Positions 1 through 6,455 of a stretch of DNA of 11,096 nt are shown here, piece after piece. This stretch comes from an uncultured Collinsella sp. (GTDB taxonomy: Bacteria; Actinomycetota; Coriobacteriia; Coriobacteriales; Coriobacteriaceae). Every line of letters begins with the position of its first letter. Positions within the stretch are counted from its first letter, which is position 1. The stretch spans positions 1 through 11,096 of the forward strand of contig CABUBY010000053.1 of assembly GCA_902489955.1 (NCBI GenBank), written 5' to 3'. Under the pieces are notes generated by a model. It did not search any database, was not told the origin of the DNA, and worked only from the letters and a program-made list of their open reading frames with translations. The position numbers and the translations under genes were made by a program.

Positions 1-72
1 CCCTAGGTTGGGGAAACGAGCCTCTTTTTGTCTCTGGGCTTGTGGATTGGTGAAGGCAGAATGCTCTGTCGG

Positions 73-1086
73 CTATTTTGAGTTCTTGATGCGGCGTGTG
101 GCTGTGGCGGTTATTCCGAGTCCCATGGCGGCGATTCCTGCGAGTGCTATTGCGCTCGGTGCTGTGTCGCCCGTGTTCGCGAGCTTGCCGGCGGTCGTAT
201 TTGCTTGCTTGCCGCTGCTCGAGTTCGCCTGCTTGGTGGAGCTTGGTAGGGCGTCTTTGCCGGTTGCAGGTGAGGCAACGGGCGGTGTCGCCTCGGCGGG
301 TTGCGTTGAGCCGGAGGGGGGCGTCGTCTCGGTCGGTTTCGTTATCTCGGGCGAGGTGGCCTTGTCTGCCGCGGCTTTCGCCTCTTCGTATGCTTTGCAG
401 GCGTCATCATAGGCCGCTTGCGCCTTTTCCAAATCGCCGAGGAGCGCATTTCGCTTGGCTATGTCCTCGTCGATGTGGGCTTTAGCTTCCTCTGCCTCAC
501 TTTCGAAATGCTGAACCTGTTTTTCCTGGCTTTCGAGTCGGCGTTGGTAGGAGTGAAGATCATCTTCATAAGATTTTTCTCGCCTTTCTGCCGCCATGAT
601 CTCACTGCGCAACTGCTTAATATGCTCCTTAATAGCTGTGCTGGGCTCCTCGTCGCCGAGTGCTTCAAGTGCCTTATCTAATTCTGCCTGAAGGCCGCTT
701 GTCCGGTTGTGGGCCTCATCGTATTTGGCTTGGGCTGCATCGACGTTCGCTTGCATGGCGGGAAGGGGTTCCCTCCGTTTGGCGGCTTCCGTCACCACCA
801 TGTCGTAGATCTCTTGAAAAGCGGCAATGTCATCATCGATTTCCGCAAGTTTCTCGGGACTTGCGGCGTCTTTTGCGGCCTCGAGGTTTTTGAGCGCTTC
901 CTGCATGGCTGCATACGCTTTTTCTTTTGCGGCGGCCGCATCTTCCGTCTGCAAGGCAACTGCACCGGTGGGGGAGCTGGTTTCTGCCGCGATCGCCGTT
1001 GCGGGGGCGATTCCCGCGACAAGTGCCGCGGAAAGGGCGATGCCCACAGTTGCTCGTCTTGCTCTTCTTGCGAGAATGTCGTTCAT
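73..1086 (-). CDS. LANTG-anchored coiled-coil surface protein
   Basis: A 337-residue secreted protein, probably attached to the peptidoglycan by a sortase. Residues 1 to about 34 form a signal peptide: Arg-rich N-terminus (RRARR), hydrophobic core, and an Ala-rich cleavage area near AIAAE. Residues about 50-242 are Ala/Glu/Lys-rich with heptad-like spacing, typical of an alpha-helical coiled-coil stalk. Residues about 244-300 are a Pro/Thr/Ser-rich linker. The C-terminus has LANTG (302-306), a hydrophobic Ala/Gly/Ile segment and the basic tail RRIKNSK, which together make a cell-wall sorting signal with Ala in the LPXTG Pro position. The ATG start at 1086 is supported by GAGGTG at 1097-1092, five bases upstream. 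The gene is divergent from the ABC operon. No clear terminator is visible in the 72 bases beyond its TAG stop. Function is unknown; a structural or adhesive role is inferred only from architecture. Confidence 0.88.
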   Translation of the reverse strand: MNDILARRARRATVGIALSAALVAGIAPATAIAAETSSPTGAVALQTEDAAAAKEKAYAAMQEALKNLEAAKDAASPEKLAEIDDDIAAFQEIYDMVVTEAAKRREPLPAMQANVDAAQAKYDEAHNRTSGLQAELDKALEALGDEEPSTAIKEHIKQLRSEIMAAERREKSYEDDLHSYQRRLESQEKQVQHFESEAEEAKAHIDEDIAKRNALLGDLEKAQAAYDDACKAYEEAKAAADKATSPEITKPTETTPPSGSTQPAEATPPVASPATGKDALPSSTKQANSSSGKQANTTAGKLANTGDTAPSAIALAGIAAMGLGITATATRRIKNSK

Positions 1087-1136
1087 CTCGGCACCTCATT
1101 TCAAGGGTCGGCGACTAACTTGGTAGCACTAATGTA

Positions 1137-1145
1137 AATATACCA
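1137..1145 (-). promoter_or_regulatory. Possible extended -10 promoter of the coiled-coil surface protein gene
   Basis: Reading the minus strand, TGGTATATT lies here: a TGn extension followed by TATATT, five of six matches to TATAAT. Transcription would begin near 1130, leaving a leader of about 44 bases before the ATG at 1086. No convincing -35 box is present at 16-18 bases, which is tolerated for extended -10 promoters. Prediction from sequence only. Confidence 0.35.
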
Positions 1146-1222
1146 TGCTAGTTGACCCGACACTGGCTGGGTGTGCGCGTATACCCCTCTGAAAACTGAA
1201 TCCCGTTAGAAATGACGAGTTG

Positions 1223-1252
1223 TTTACGCTTCTTTTGGGGTGGCGGTACTAT
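1223..1252 (+). promoter_or_regulatory. Possible promoter of the ABC exporter operon
   Basis: TTTACG (1223-1228) and TACTAT (1247-1252) are separated by 18 bases, each matching four of six consensus positions. Transcription would start near 1259, downstream of the alternative GTG at 1240 and about 38 bases before the ATG at 1297. If real, this promoter rules out the longer reading frame. Confidence 0.35.
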
Positions 1253-1281
1253 CATGGTTCGAATTGAATGTGGATGATGAT

Positions 1282-1287
1282 AGGGAG
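1282..1287 (+). promoter_or_regulatory. Ribosome binding site that fixes the start of the first ABC gene
   Basis: AGGGAG lies nine bases upstream of the ATG at 1297. The upstream in-frame GTG at 1240 has no purine-rich site before it, so this site selects 1297 as the start. Confidence 0.7.
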
Positions 1288-1296
1288 CGCCTATAC

Positions 1297-3153
1297 ATGA
1301 TTGAGCTGCTCAGGCGTTTTGGTGGTAAGTTTCGCCGGTATATGGTGATTGGCCCTGCGTGTAAGCTGATCGAAGTGATCTTTGACCTGCTGACGCCGCT
1401 GGTGATTGCCCAGATGATCGATAAGGGTATTGGCGCACACGATGTCAACGCCGTCGTCCACTACGGTATGCTGCTTGGCGCCATGGCTGTGATCGGCATC
1501 TCGTTTACGCTCGTCTGCCAAAAGATGGCGGCGCTCACCTCGCAGGGCATGGGCACCGATATCCGCGGTGCGCTCTACCAGCACATCAACAAGTTGAGCT
1601 ATGCCGAACTCGACCGCTTTGGCACGCCGTCGCTTATCACCCGCATCACCAACGACGTCAACCAGGTGCAGCTCGCTGTGGCGCTGGGCGTACGCATGCT
1701 CATCCGCTGGCCCTTCTTGGCGGTGGGCTCTATGTGCGCGGCCCTTGCCATCGACCTTAAGCTCGGCATGATCTTCTTGATCTGCACGCCCGCTATCGGC
1801 CTGGTGTTTTGGTTTGTCATGGCGCGCTGTATCCCGTATTACAGGCAGCTGCAGGCAAAGCTCGACCGCATCGCGCTTATCTGCCGCGAGGGGCTTTCGG
1901 GCGCCCGCGTTGTTCGCGCCTTTGTGCGTGAGGACCACGAGCGCGAGCGTTTTGCCCAAGCCGCCGATGACCAGGCCAATACTGCCATCGCGGTGGGCAA
2001 GCTCTCGTCGATCCTTAATCCCGTCACGTTTTTGGTGATGAACCTGGGCGTGTGCGCCATCCTGTGGGTGGGCGGCATCCAGGTCAACGTGGGCGAGCTC
2101 ACGCAGGGTCAGGTCATGGCGTTTGTGAACTACATGACGCAGACGCTCACCTCCATCGTGTACGTCGCCAACCTGGTCGTGGTCTTTACCAAGGCGAGCG
2201 CCAGCGCGTCGCGTATCAACGAGGTGCTCAATTGCGTGCCGAGCATCGCTGACGAGGGCAATCAGTCGGTTGTGCTGCCCAAGCCGAGCGACCTGACGGG
2301 TGGCGCTGTTCCGGTCCCTGCGCTGAGCTTTGACCATGCGAGCTTCTCGTTTGGCGCCGGCGCGGCAAATGCCGTGAGCGATGTGACTCTGGAGCTCCCG
2401 CTGGGCAAGACGCTTGGCATTATCGGCGGTACGGGTAGTGGCAAGTCCACGCTTGTCTCGCTTATTCCGCGCCTATACGATGCGAGTACCGGCAGCGTGA
2501 GCGTGATGGGCGCCGACGTGCGCACCTGGCCGCTCGACCAGCTGCGCCACGTGGTCGCGACCGTTCCGCAGCGAGCGTCGCTGGTGAGCGGCACCATCCG
2601 CAGCAACCTGACCTGGCGTGACGAGTCGGCGACCGACGAGGAGCTCTGGGCGGCGCTCGACATGGCGCAGGCGAGCGAGTTCGTGCGCAACAAGCCGCAG
2701 GGGCTCGATACCCCGGTCGAGGCGGGCGGTAAGAACTTCAGCGGTGGCCAACGCCAGCGCCTGACCATCGCGCGCGCCCTGGTGGGCTCGCCTCAGATAT
2801 TGATCATGGACGATTCTGCCTCGGCGCTCGACTTTAAGACCGACGCGGCGCTTCGCCATGCCATCCGCGAGCGCAGTGTGCGCGGTGCCGCCGAGGGCGG
2901 GCTGCCGCTCACGACCGTCATCGTGAGCCAACGTGTCTCGACCGTGCGCGACGCCGATATGATCTGCGTACTTGACCACGGTTCGGTCGCGGGCCTGGGC
3001 GCGCACGATGAGCTCTACACGACCTGCCAGCTCTACCGCGAGATTTGCCAGTCGCAGCTTCGCCGCGAGGAGCTCGAGGGTCAGCAGGGGAGCACGACGC
3101 CCGCGTCCGCTCCGACCGCCCCCGCATCCGTCTGCGCAAAGGAGGGCTGCTAA
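1297..3153 (+). CDS. Heterodimeric ABC exporter, subunit with degenerate ATPase site
   Basis: Fused membrane and ATPase half-transporter of 618 residues, the usual length for LmrC/BmrC/TM287-type subunits, expected to pair with the product of the next gene. About six membrane helices lie roughly at residues 16-40, 54-75, 135-153, 156-177, 240-262 and 272-297. The ATPase domain runs from about 343: Walker A GGTGSGKST (377-385, Lys383), signature FSGGQ (481-485), Walker B ILIMDD (501-506). The catalytic Glu position is Asp506 and the H-loop His position is Gln545 (SQRVS). Both changes are typical of the subunit that supplies the degenerate site in heterodimeric exporters, so this is specialisation rather than decay. 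The C-terminal ~30 residues are a Ser/Pro/Ala-rich tail. A longer frame from GTG 1240 exists but lacks a ribosome site. The stop at 3151-3153 abuts the next start. Substrate is unknown; drugs, lipids or peptides are all possible. Confidence 0.93.
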   Translation: MIELLRRFGGKFRRYMVIGPACKLIEVIFDLLTPLVIAQMIDKGIGAHDVNAVVHYGMLLGAMAVIGISFTLVCQKMAALTSQGMGTDIRGALYQHINKLSYAELDRFGTPSLITRITNDVNQVQLAVALGVRMLIRWPFLAVGSMCAALAIDLKLGMIFLICTPAIGLVFWFVMARCIPYYRQLQAKLDRIALICREGLSGARVVRAFVREDHERERFAQAADDQANTAIAVGKLSSILNPVTFLVMNLGVCAILWVGGIQVNVGELTQGQVMAFVNYMTQTLTSIVYVANLVVVFTKASASASRINEVLNCVPSIADEGNQSVVLPKPSDLTGGAVPVPALSFDHASFSFGAGAANAVSDVTLELPLGKTLGIIGGTGSGKSTLVSLIPRLYDASTGSVSVMGADVRTWPLDQLRHVVATVPQRASLVSGTIRSNLTWRDESATDEELWAALDMAQASEFVRNKPQGLDTPVEAGGKNFSGGQRQRLTIARALVGSPQILIMDDSASALDFKTDAALRHAIRERSVRGAAEGGLPLTTVIVSQRVSTVRDADMICVLDHGSVAGLGAHDELYTTCQLYREICQSQLRREELEGQQGSTTPASAPTAPASVCAKEGC

Positions 3154-5013
3154 ATGAATCCGTACACTTCCTCCGGTTCGGTCGCCACGATGACGGCCAA
3201 CGTGTCCGGTAACGATAACCTCAACGACCTGGGCGACGGTCCGCGCCAGCCCGGCGATCCCGAGCGCTATCCCGTGGGTGCGGTGACCCGCCGCCTGCTG
3301 GGCTATGTTCGCCCGCATCGCATTTCGTTTGTAGCGTCGTTTGTGAGTGCCGCCGTCTCGGTGATCTTGCAACTCTATACGCCCATTCTCATCGGCGAGG
3401 GCATCGACCTTATCGTCGCCGCCGGGCAGGTGGACTTCGACGCGCTGCTGCCGCTTGTTACCAAACTCGCGCTCGTCGTGGTGGGGGCCGCGGCCTTCCA
3501 GTGGCTACAGGGCTATTGCGTTAACCGCCTGTCCTACGAAACGGTGCGCGACATGCGCGTGGAGGCGAGCGATAAGCTCAGCCGTATGCCGCTCAGCTTT
3601 ATCGACAGCCATGCCCACGGCGACCTTATGAGCCGCGTAGTCAACGACGTCGATCAGGTGGGCGACGGTCTGCTGCAGGGCTTTACGCAGCTCTTCACCG
3701 GTGTTATCACCATCGTGGGCACGCTCGCGTTTATGCTCTCCATTAACCTGACCATGACGCTCGTGGTGGTACTCGTCACGCCGCTTTCCATTTTTGCAGC
3801 TGGTGCTATTGCCAAGCTTTCCAACAAAAGCTTTACGGCACAGCAGCGTATTCAAGGGCAGCTCGGCGGTCATATCGAGGAGTACGTAGGCGAGCAAAAG
3901 CTTGTCGACGCCTTTGCCTATGGTCCCAACGCTCAGCAGCGCTTCGATGCCCTCAATGCCGAGCTCTACACCGCGGGCGAGCGCGCGCAGTTTATGGGTT
4001 CGCTTTCCAATCCCGGTACGCGCTTTATCAATAACATCATCTATGCCGTGGTCGCTGTGATCGGCTGCGTGGGCGTGATCACGGGCGTGCCCGCGGCGCT
4101 TACGGTGGGCGGCGTGCAGATCTTCCTGTCCTATGCCAACCAGTACACCAAGCCGTTCAACGAGGTCACCAACGTCATTACGCAGATCCAGACCGCGTAC
4201 GCCTCGGCGCGCCGCATGTTTGCGCTGCTCGATGCGCGCGAGCAGGAGCCCGACGCGTCGGACGCTGTAGAGCTTACCGCCCCGCAGGGTGAGGTGACTT
4301 TTGAACACGTGGACTTTAGCTACGTGCCCGACCGCAAACTGCTGCAGGATATCTGCATCGAGGCTAAGCCCGGCATGCGCTTTGCCCTGGTCGGCCCCAC
4401 GGGCTGCGGCAAGACGACGCTCATCAACTTGCTGCTGCGGTTTTACGATATCGATGCCGGACGCATCATGGTCGATGGCCGGTCTTCGCGTGACTACACG
4501 CGCGCAAGCCTGCGCCGTGCCTTTGGCATGGTGCTGCAGGACACTTGGCTGTTCGAGGGCACGGTGGCGGAAAACATCGCCTACGGCTGTCCTGACGCCA
4601 CGCGCGAGCAGGTTATCGAAGCTGCCAAGCGCGCGCATGCGCACAAGTTTATCGTGCAGCTGCCAGGCGGCTACGATACGGTCATCGGCGAGGACGGCGG
4701 CACGTTTAGCCAGGGTCAAAAACAGCTGCTGTGCATCGCGCGCGTCATGCTCACCGACCCGGCTATCTTGCTGCTGGATGAGGCGACCTCGAGCATCGAT
4801 ACCCGCACCGAGCTGCAGGTGCAGGCGGCATTCGACGAGCTCATGGCCGGTCGCACAAGCTTTGTCGTGGCGCACCGCCTGAGCACCATCCGCAACGCCG
4901 ACTGCATTCTGGTGATGCGCGACGGCCAGATTATCGAGCGCGGCACGCACGACGAGCTGCTGGCGGCAGACGGCTTCTATGCCGAGCTCTACCGCAGCCA
5001 GTTTGCCCAGTAG
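3154..5013 (+). CDS. Heterodimeric ABC exporter, catalytically canonical subunit
   Basis: Half-transporter of 619 residues, partner of the upstream gene. Residues 1-45 are a hydrophilic Gly/Asn/Pro-rich extension before the first helix, longer than usual for the family. Membrane helices follow (for example about 56-80, 97-120, 175-197, 200-222), then the ATPase domain: Walker A GPTGCGKTT (414-422, Lys420), Q-loop in VLQDTWLFEG, signature FSQGQ (SQGQ 519-522; Gln replaces the second residue of SGGQ), Walker B ILLLDE (Asp542, catalytic Glu543) and H-loop His574 (VAHRLS). The altered signature would face the degenerate Walker motifs of the partner, as in LmrCD/BmrCD-type exporters, leaving one fully active ATP site. 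The ATG immediately follows the upstream TAA, and AGGAGGG (3140-3146) lies seven bases before it, inside the upstream gene. This indicates translational coupling in one operon. Substrate cannot be inferred. Confidence 0.94.
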   Translation: MNPYTSSGSVATMTANVSGNDNLNDLGDGPRQPGDPERYPVGAVTRRLLGYVRPHRISFVASFVSAAVSVILQLYTPILIGEGIDLIVAAGQVDFDALLPLVTKLALVVVGAAAFQWLQGYCVNRLSYETVRDMRVEASDKLSRMPLSFIDSHAHGDLMSRVVNDVDQVGDGLLQGFTQLFTGVITIVGTLAFMLSINLTMTLVVVLVTPLSIFAAGAIAKLSNKSFTAQQRIQGQLGGHIEEYVGEQKLVDAFAYGPNAQQRFDALNAELYTAGERAQFMGSLSNPGTRFINNIIYAVVAVIGCVGVITGVPAALTVGGVQIFLSYANQYTKPFNEVTNVITQIQTAYASARRMFALLDAREQEPDASDAVELTAPQGEVTFEHVDFSYVPDRKLLQDICIEAKPGMRFALVGPTGCGKTTLINLLLRFYDIDAGRIMVDGRSSRDYTRASLRRAFGMVLQDTWLFEGTVAENIAYGCPDATREQVIEAAKRAHAHKFIVQLPGGYDTVIGEDGGTFSQGQKQLLCIARVMLTDPAILLLDEATSSIDTRTELQVQAAFDELMAGRTSFVVAHRLSTIRNADCILVMRDGQIIERGTHDELLAADGFYAELYRSQFAQ

Positions 5014-5029
5014 GGGCTACCGATTAGCG

Positions 5030-5048
5030 GCAGATGGTTTACATCTGC
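5030..5048 (+). terminator. Possible terminator after the ABC operon
   Basis: A seven-base-pair hairpin (GCAGATG, loop GTTTA, CATCTGC) starts 17 bases after the ABC operon stop and is followed by the weak T-rich stretch GTTGTTAG. The stem is short and the T-tract poor, so termination may be partial. Confidence 0.35.
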
Positions 5049-5049
5049 G

Positions 5050-5078
5050 TTGTTAGTACTAAGATATTCATCTAATAA
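5050..5078 (+). promoter_or_regulatory. Possible promoter of the flavodoxin-like gene
   Basis: TTGTTA (5050-5055) is followed after 17 bases by TAATAA (5073-5078); an overlapping TCTAAT (5071-5076) matches the -10 consensus better but at 15-base spacing. The stretch is the most AT-rich part of this gap. This suggests the flavodoxin-like gene can be transcribed separately from the ABC operon. Confidence 0.35.
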
Positions 5079-5118
5079 ATTGCATTAGTGGCTTTAGTTT
5101 TGGGGGAAACGAGGCAAC

Positions 5119-5676
5119 GTGACTATGACGTGCTCTCTGGTGGTTAACAGCAAGAGCGGTAATACCAGGATGGTTTCGGGCGCGATCAAGCGCGCTCTGC
5201 AGGCTGCGGGCGTTGAGTTTGTCCATGCCGCGGCGTTGAGCGACGATGCGGATGCAGATCAGGTTGCGCTCGAGGCGCAGGGCGCCTGCGCGGCCGACAC
5301 AGTGCTCGTCGGTTTTTGGTGCGACAAGGGCGCGTGCACGCCTTCGGTCGCGGCGTTGCTCTCCGCCTTGCACGGCAAGCGCGTCTTTCTGTTTGGCACC
5401 TGCGGTTTTGGGGCCGACCAGAGCTATTATCAGCAGATTATCGATCGTGTGACCTCCAATTTGGCTGAGGATGCCGAGCTTGCGGGTTGGGCGATGTGCC
5501 AGGGCAAGATGGGCCCCGCGGTCAAGCAGCGCTACGAGGCCATGCTCGAGCAAGATCCCGACAATGTCCGCTTTAAGATGCTGCTCGATAACTGGGTCGC
5601 CGCAAAGGATCACCCCACCAAGGAAGATCTGGACAACATGGCTGCAGCCGCCAAAAAGGCCGTGCTGGGGGAGTAG
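5119..5676 (+). CDS. Flavodoxin-like protein (BilS-type family)
   Basis: A cytoplasmic flavodoxin-fold protein of 185 residues. The N-terminal beta strand and phosphate-binding loop read LVVNSKSGNTRMV, with SKSGNT at 11-16 matching the FMN phosphate loop of flavodoxins. GFWCDKG (65-71) occupies the second flavin-contacting loop and LFGTCGFG (91-98) the third strand and loop. The CQGK segment (127-130) and the HPTKEDL stretch near the C-terminus are what I recall from the anaerobe family that includes BilS, the accessory flavodoxin of bilirubin reductase. No bilR-like reductase is visible here, so I do not assign that name. Likely role: carrying electrons via bound FMN to an unidentified partner. 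The GTG at 5119 follows CGAGG with only four bases between; an ATG at 5125 is an equally good start and would shorten the protein by two residues. It is followed by the large palindrome at 5719. Confidence 0.82.
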   Translation: MTMTCSLVVNSKSGNTRMVSGAIKRALQAAGVEFVHAAALSDDADADQVALEAQGACAADTVLVGFWCDKGACTPSVAALLSALHGKRVFLFGTCGFGADQSYYQQIIDRVTSNLAEDAELAGWAMCQGKMGPAVKQRYEAMLEQDPDNVRFKMLLDNWVAAKDHPTKEDLDNMAAAAKKAVLGE

Positions 5677-5718
5677 CTCCCATCGCTGACGGCGGTCGGT
5701 CCATCTTTCTAAATGAAA

Positions 5719-5847
5719 CGTCCTCCCGGGCGTCGGGGCACGAAGTTCCCTGCTCTACAGTCCTGCGCAAGACGAAGGCCACATTAAGTGGCCTTCTTTG
5801 CGTGCGGAACTCGCGATGAACTTCGTGCCCCGCCGTCCGGGAGGACG
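5719..5847. repeat. 129-base nested palindrome
   Basis: The outer arms 5719-5747 and 5819-5847 (29 bases each) are inverted copies with only two mismatches. The sequence between them is imperfectly self-complementary and closes on a perfect eight-base-pair hairpin at 5775-5795. The whole segment can fold into one long stem, either as RNA or as a DNA cruciform. It begins 42 bases after the flavodoxin-like gene and ends about 30 bases before the 62-base repeat array. No clear target-site duplication flanks it and no gene lies inside. It could be a long terminator, a non-autonomous mobile element, or a structural part of the adjacent repeat system. Confidence 0.8.
5774..5799 (+). terminator. Probable intrinsic terminator at the centre of the palindrome
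   Basis: GAAGGCCAC, five-base loop ATTAA, GTGGCCTTC, then TTT and G. The nine-base-pair GC-rich stem with a short T-run could end transcription from the flavodoxin-like gene 98 bases upstream. The same eight-base-pair stem recurs at 10996-11016 beside the right-hand repeat array. Confidence 0.55.
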
Positions 5848-5874
5848 CCTCTTTATTGATGGGAGGCCTGATAG

Positions 5875-6356
5875 GTCGATGGTTCCGTGCCCGGATGCGT
5901 CCAAAGTGGGACGGGCTTTCCGGATGGGCAGGCTTTCGAAAAATGCGTCCCGGAATTTGCCTTTGGAATGGGACGTAGTTTCCCGTTGAGGTGCTTTGCG
6001 GAAAGTGCATCCCACTCTGGGCGGTCGAAGTGGGACACACTTTCCCAAAGGCGCTCCAACGGGAAATTGCGTCCCATTATTCGGTCAAGAAACGGGATGC
6101 ATTTTCCCAATGAGAGCAAAACCGGAAAATGCATCCCACAATCAGCCCTCAAAGTGGGACGCCGTTTCCCAATGAGGCTCAAGCGGAAAATGCATCCCGG
6201 AATTTGCGCTCAAAGTGGGATGCGGTTTCCGGTTGAGGGTCTAAGGGGAAAGTGCGTCCCAGAATCGACGCTTGAAATGGGATGCAGTTTCCCGATGAGG
6301 CACTCGACGGAAAATACATCCCAGAAATGGCCTTTGAGCTGGGATAAGATTTCCGC
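5875..6356. repeat. Left array of a 62-base palindromic repeat (8 units)
   Basis: Tandem units, each with a left arm close to GGAAANTGCRTCCCA, a loop of about 16 bases ending CTCAAAG, and a right arm close to TGGGAYGCANTTTCC, joined by a linker of about 13 bases close to AATGAGGCTCAAC. Right arms begin at 5907, 5969, 6031, 6093, 6155, 6216, 6278 and 6340, so the period is 62 (once 61). The first unit is degenerate in its left arm. Because each right arm is the inverse of each left arm, hairpins can form either within units or across linkers. Loops and linkers are conserved between units. The array ends about 50 bases before the possible promoter of the giant surface protein gene, so it may also act on that gene. 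Confidence 0.93.
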
Positions 6357-6405
6357 GGCATCTCGGATTCTCAAAAATGAGACACGTGATATCGGGCATC
6401 GGACG

Positions 6406-6411
6406 TATCAT
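6406..6411 (+). promoter_or_regulatory. Possible -10 box of the giant surface protein gene
   Basis: TATCAT matches five of six bases of TATAAT and would place the transcript start near 6418, giving a leader of about 38 bases to the ATG at 6456. No good -35 box is visible upstream, so an activator or another promoter may be involved. Confidence 0.25.
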
Positions 6412-6445
6412 TTGTAAAAATGAGTCCACTCCACTCGAATAAAGC

Positions 6446-6450
6446 GAGGT
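6446..6450 (+). promoter_or_regulatory. Ribosome binding site that fixes the start of the giant surface protein
   Basis: GAGGT lies five bases upstream of the ATG at 6456. The earlier in-frame ATG at 6420 follows an A-rich stretch with no ribosome site. Confidence 0.6.
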
Positions 6451-6455
6451 CCCTC

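Noticed and set aside
1..72. Terminator for the minus-strand coiled-coil gene.
   Set aside because: Only a four-base-pair imperfect stem could be found, with no clear T-run on the minus strand.
1240..1296. Upstream GTG start giving the first ABC subunit 19 more residues.
   Set aside because: No ribosome site precedes it, the possible promoter overlaps it, and the start at 1297 has AGGGAG at good spacing and matches the usual N-terminus of the family.
3505..4950. Long antisense frame (481 codons) opposite the second ABC gene, and similar ones at 1291-2337, 2473-3372 and 8733-9953.
   Set aside because: They lie fully opposite strongly supported genes, are rich in Arg, His and Ala as expected from GC-rich antisense reading, and show no domain motif.
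5875..6356. CRISPR array.
   Set aside because: The arms alternate in orientation, the intervening loops and linkers are themselves conserved rather than unique, and no cas gene is in the window.
5887..6417. A 176-codon open frame running through the left repeat array.
   Set aside because: The repeat period is 62 bases, not a multiple of three, so each unit is read in a different frame and no protein repeat is conserved. The frame is open only because the arms and linkers rarely contain stops, and no ribosome site precedes it.
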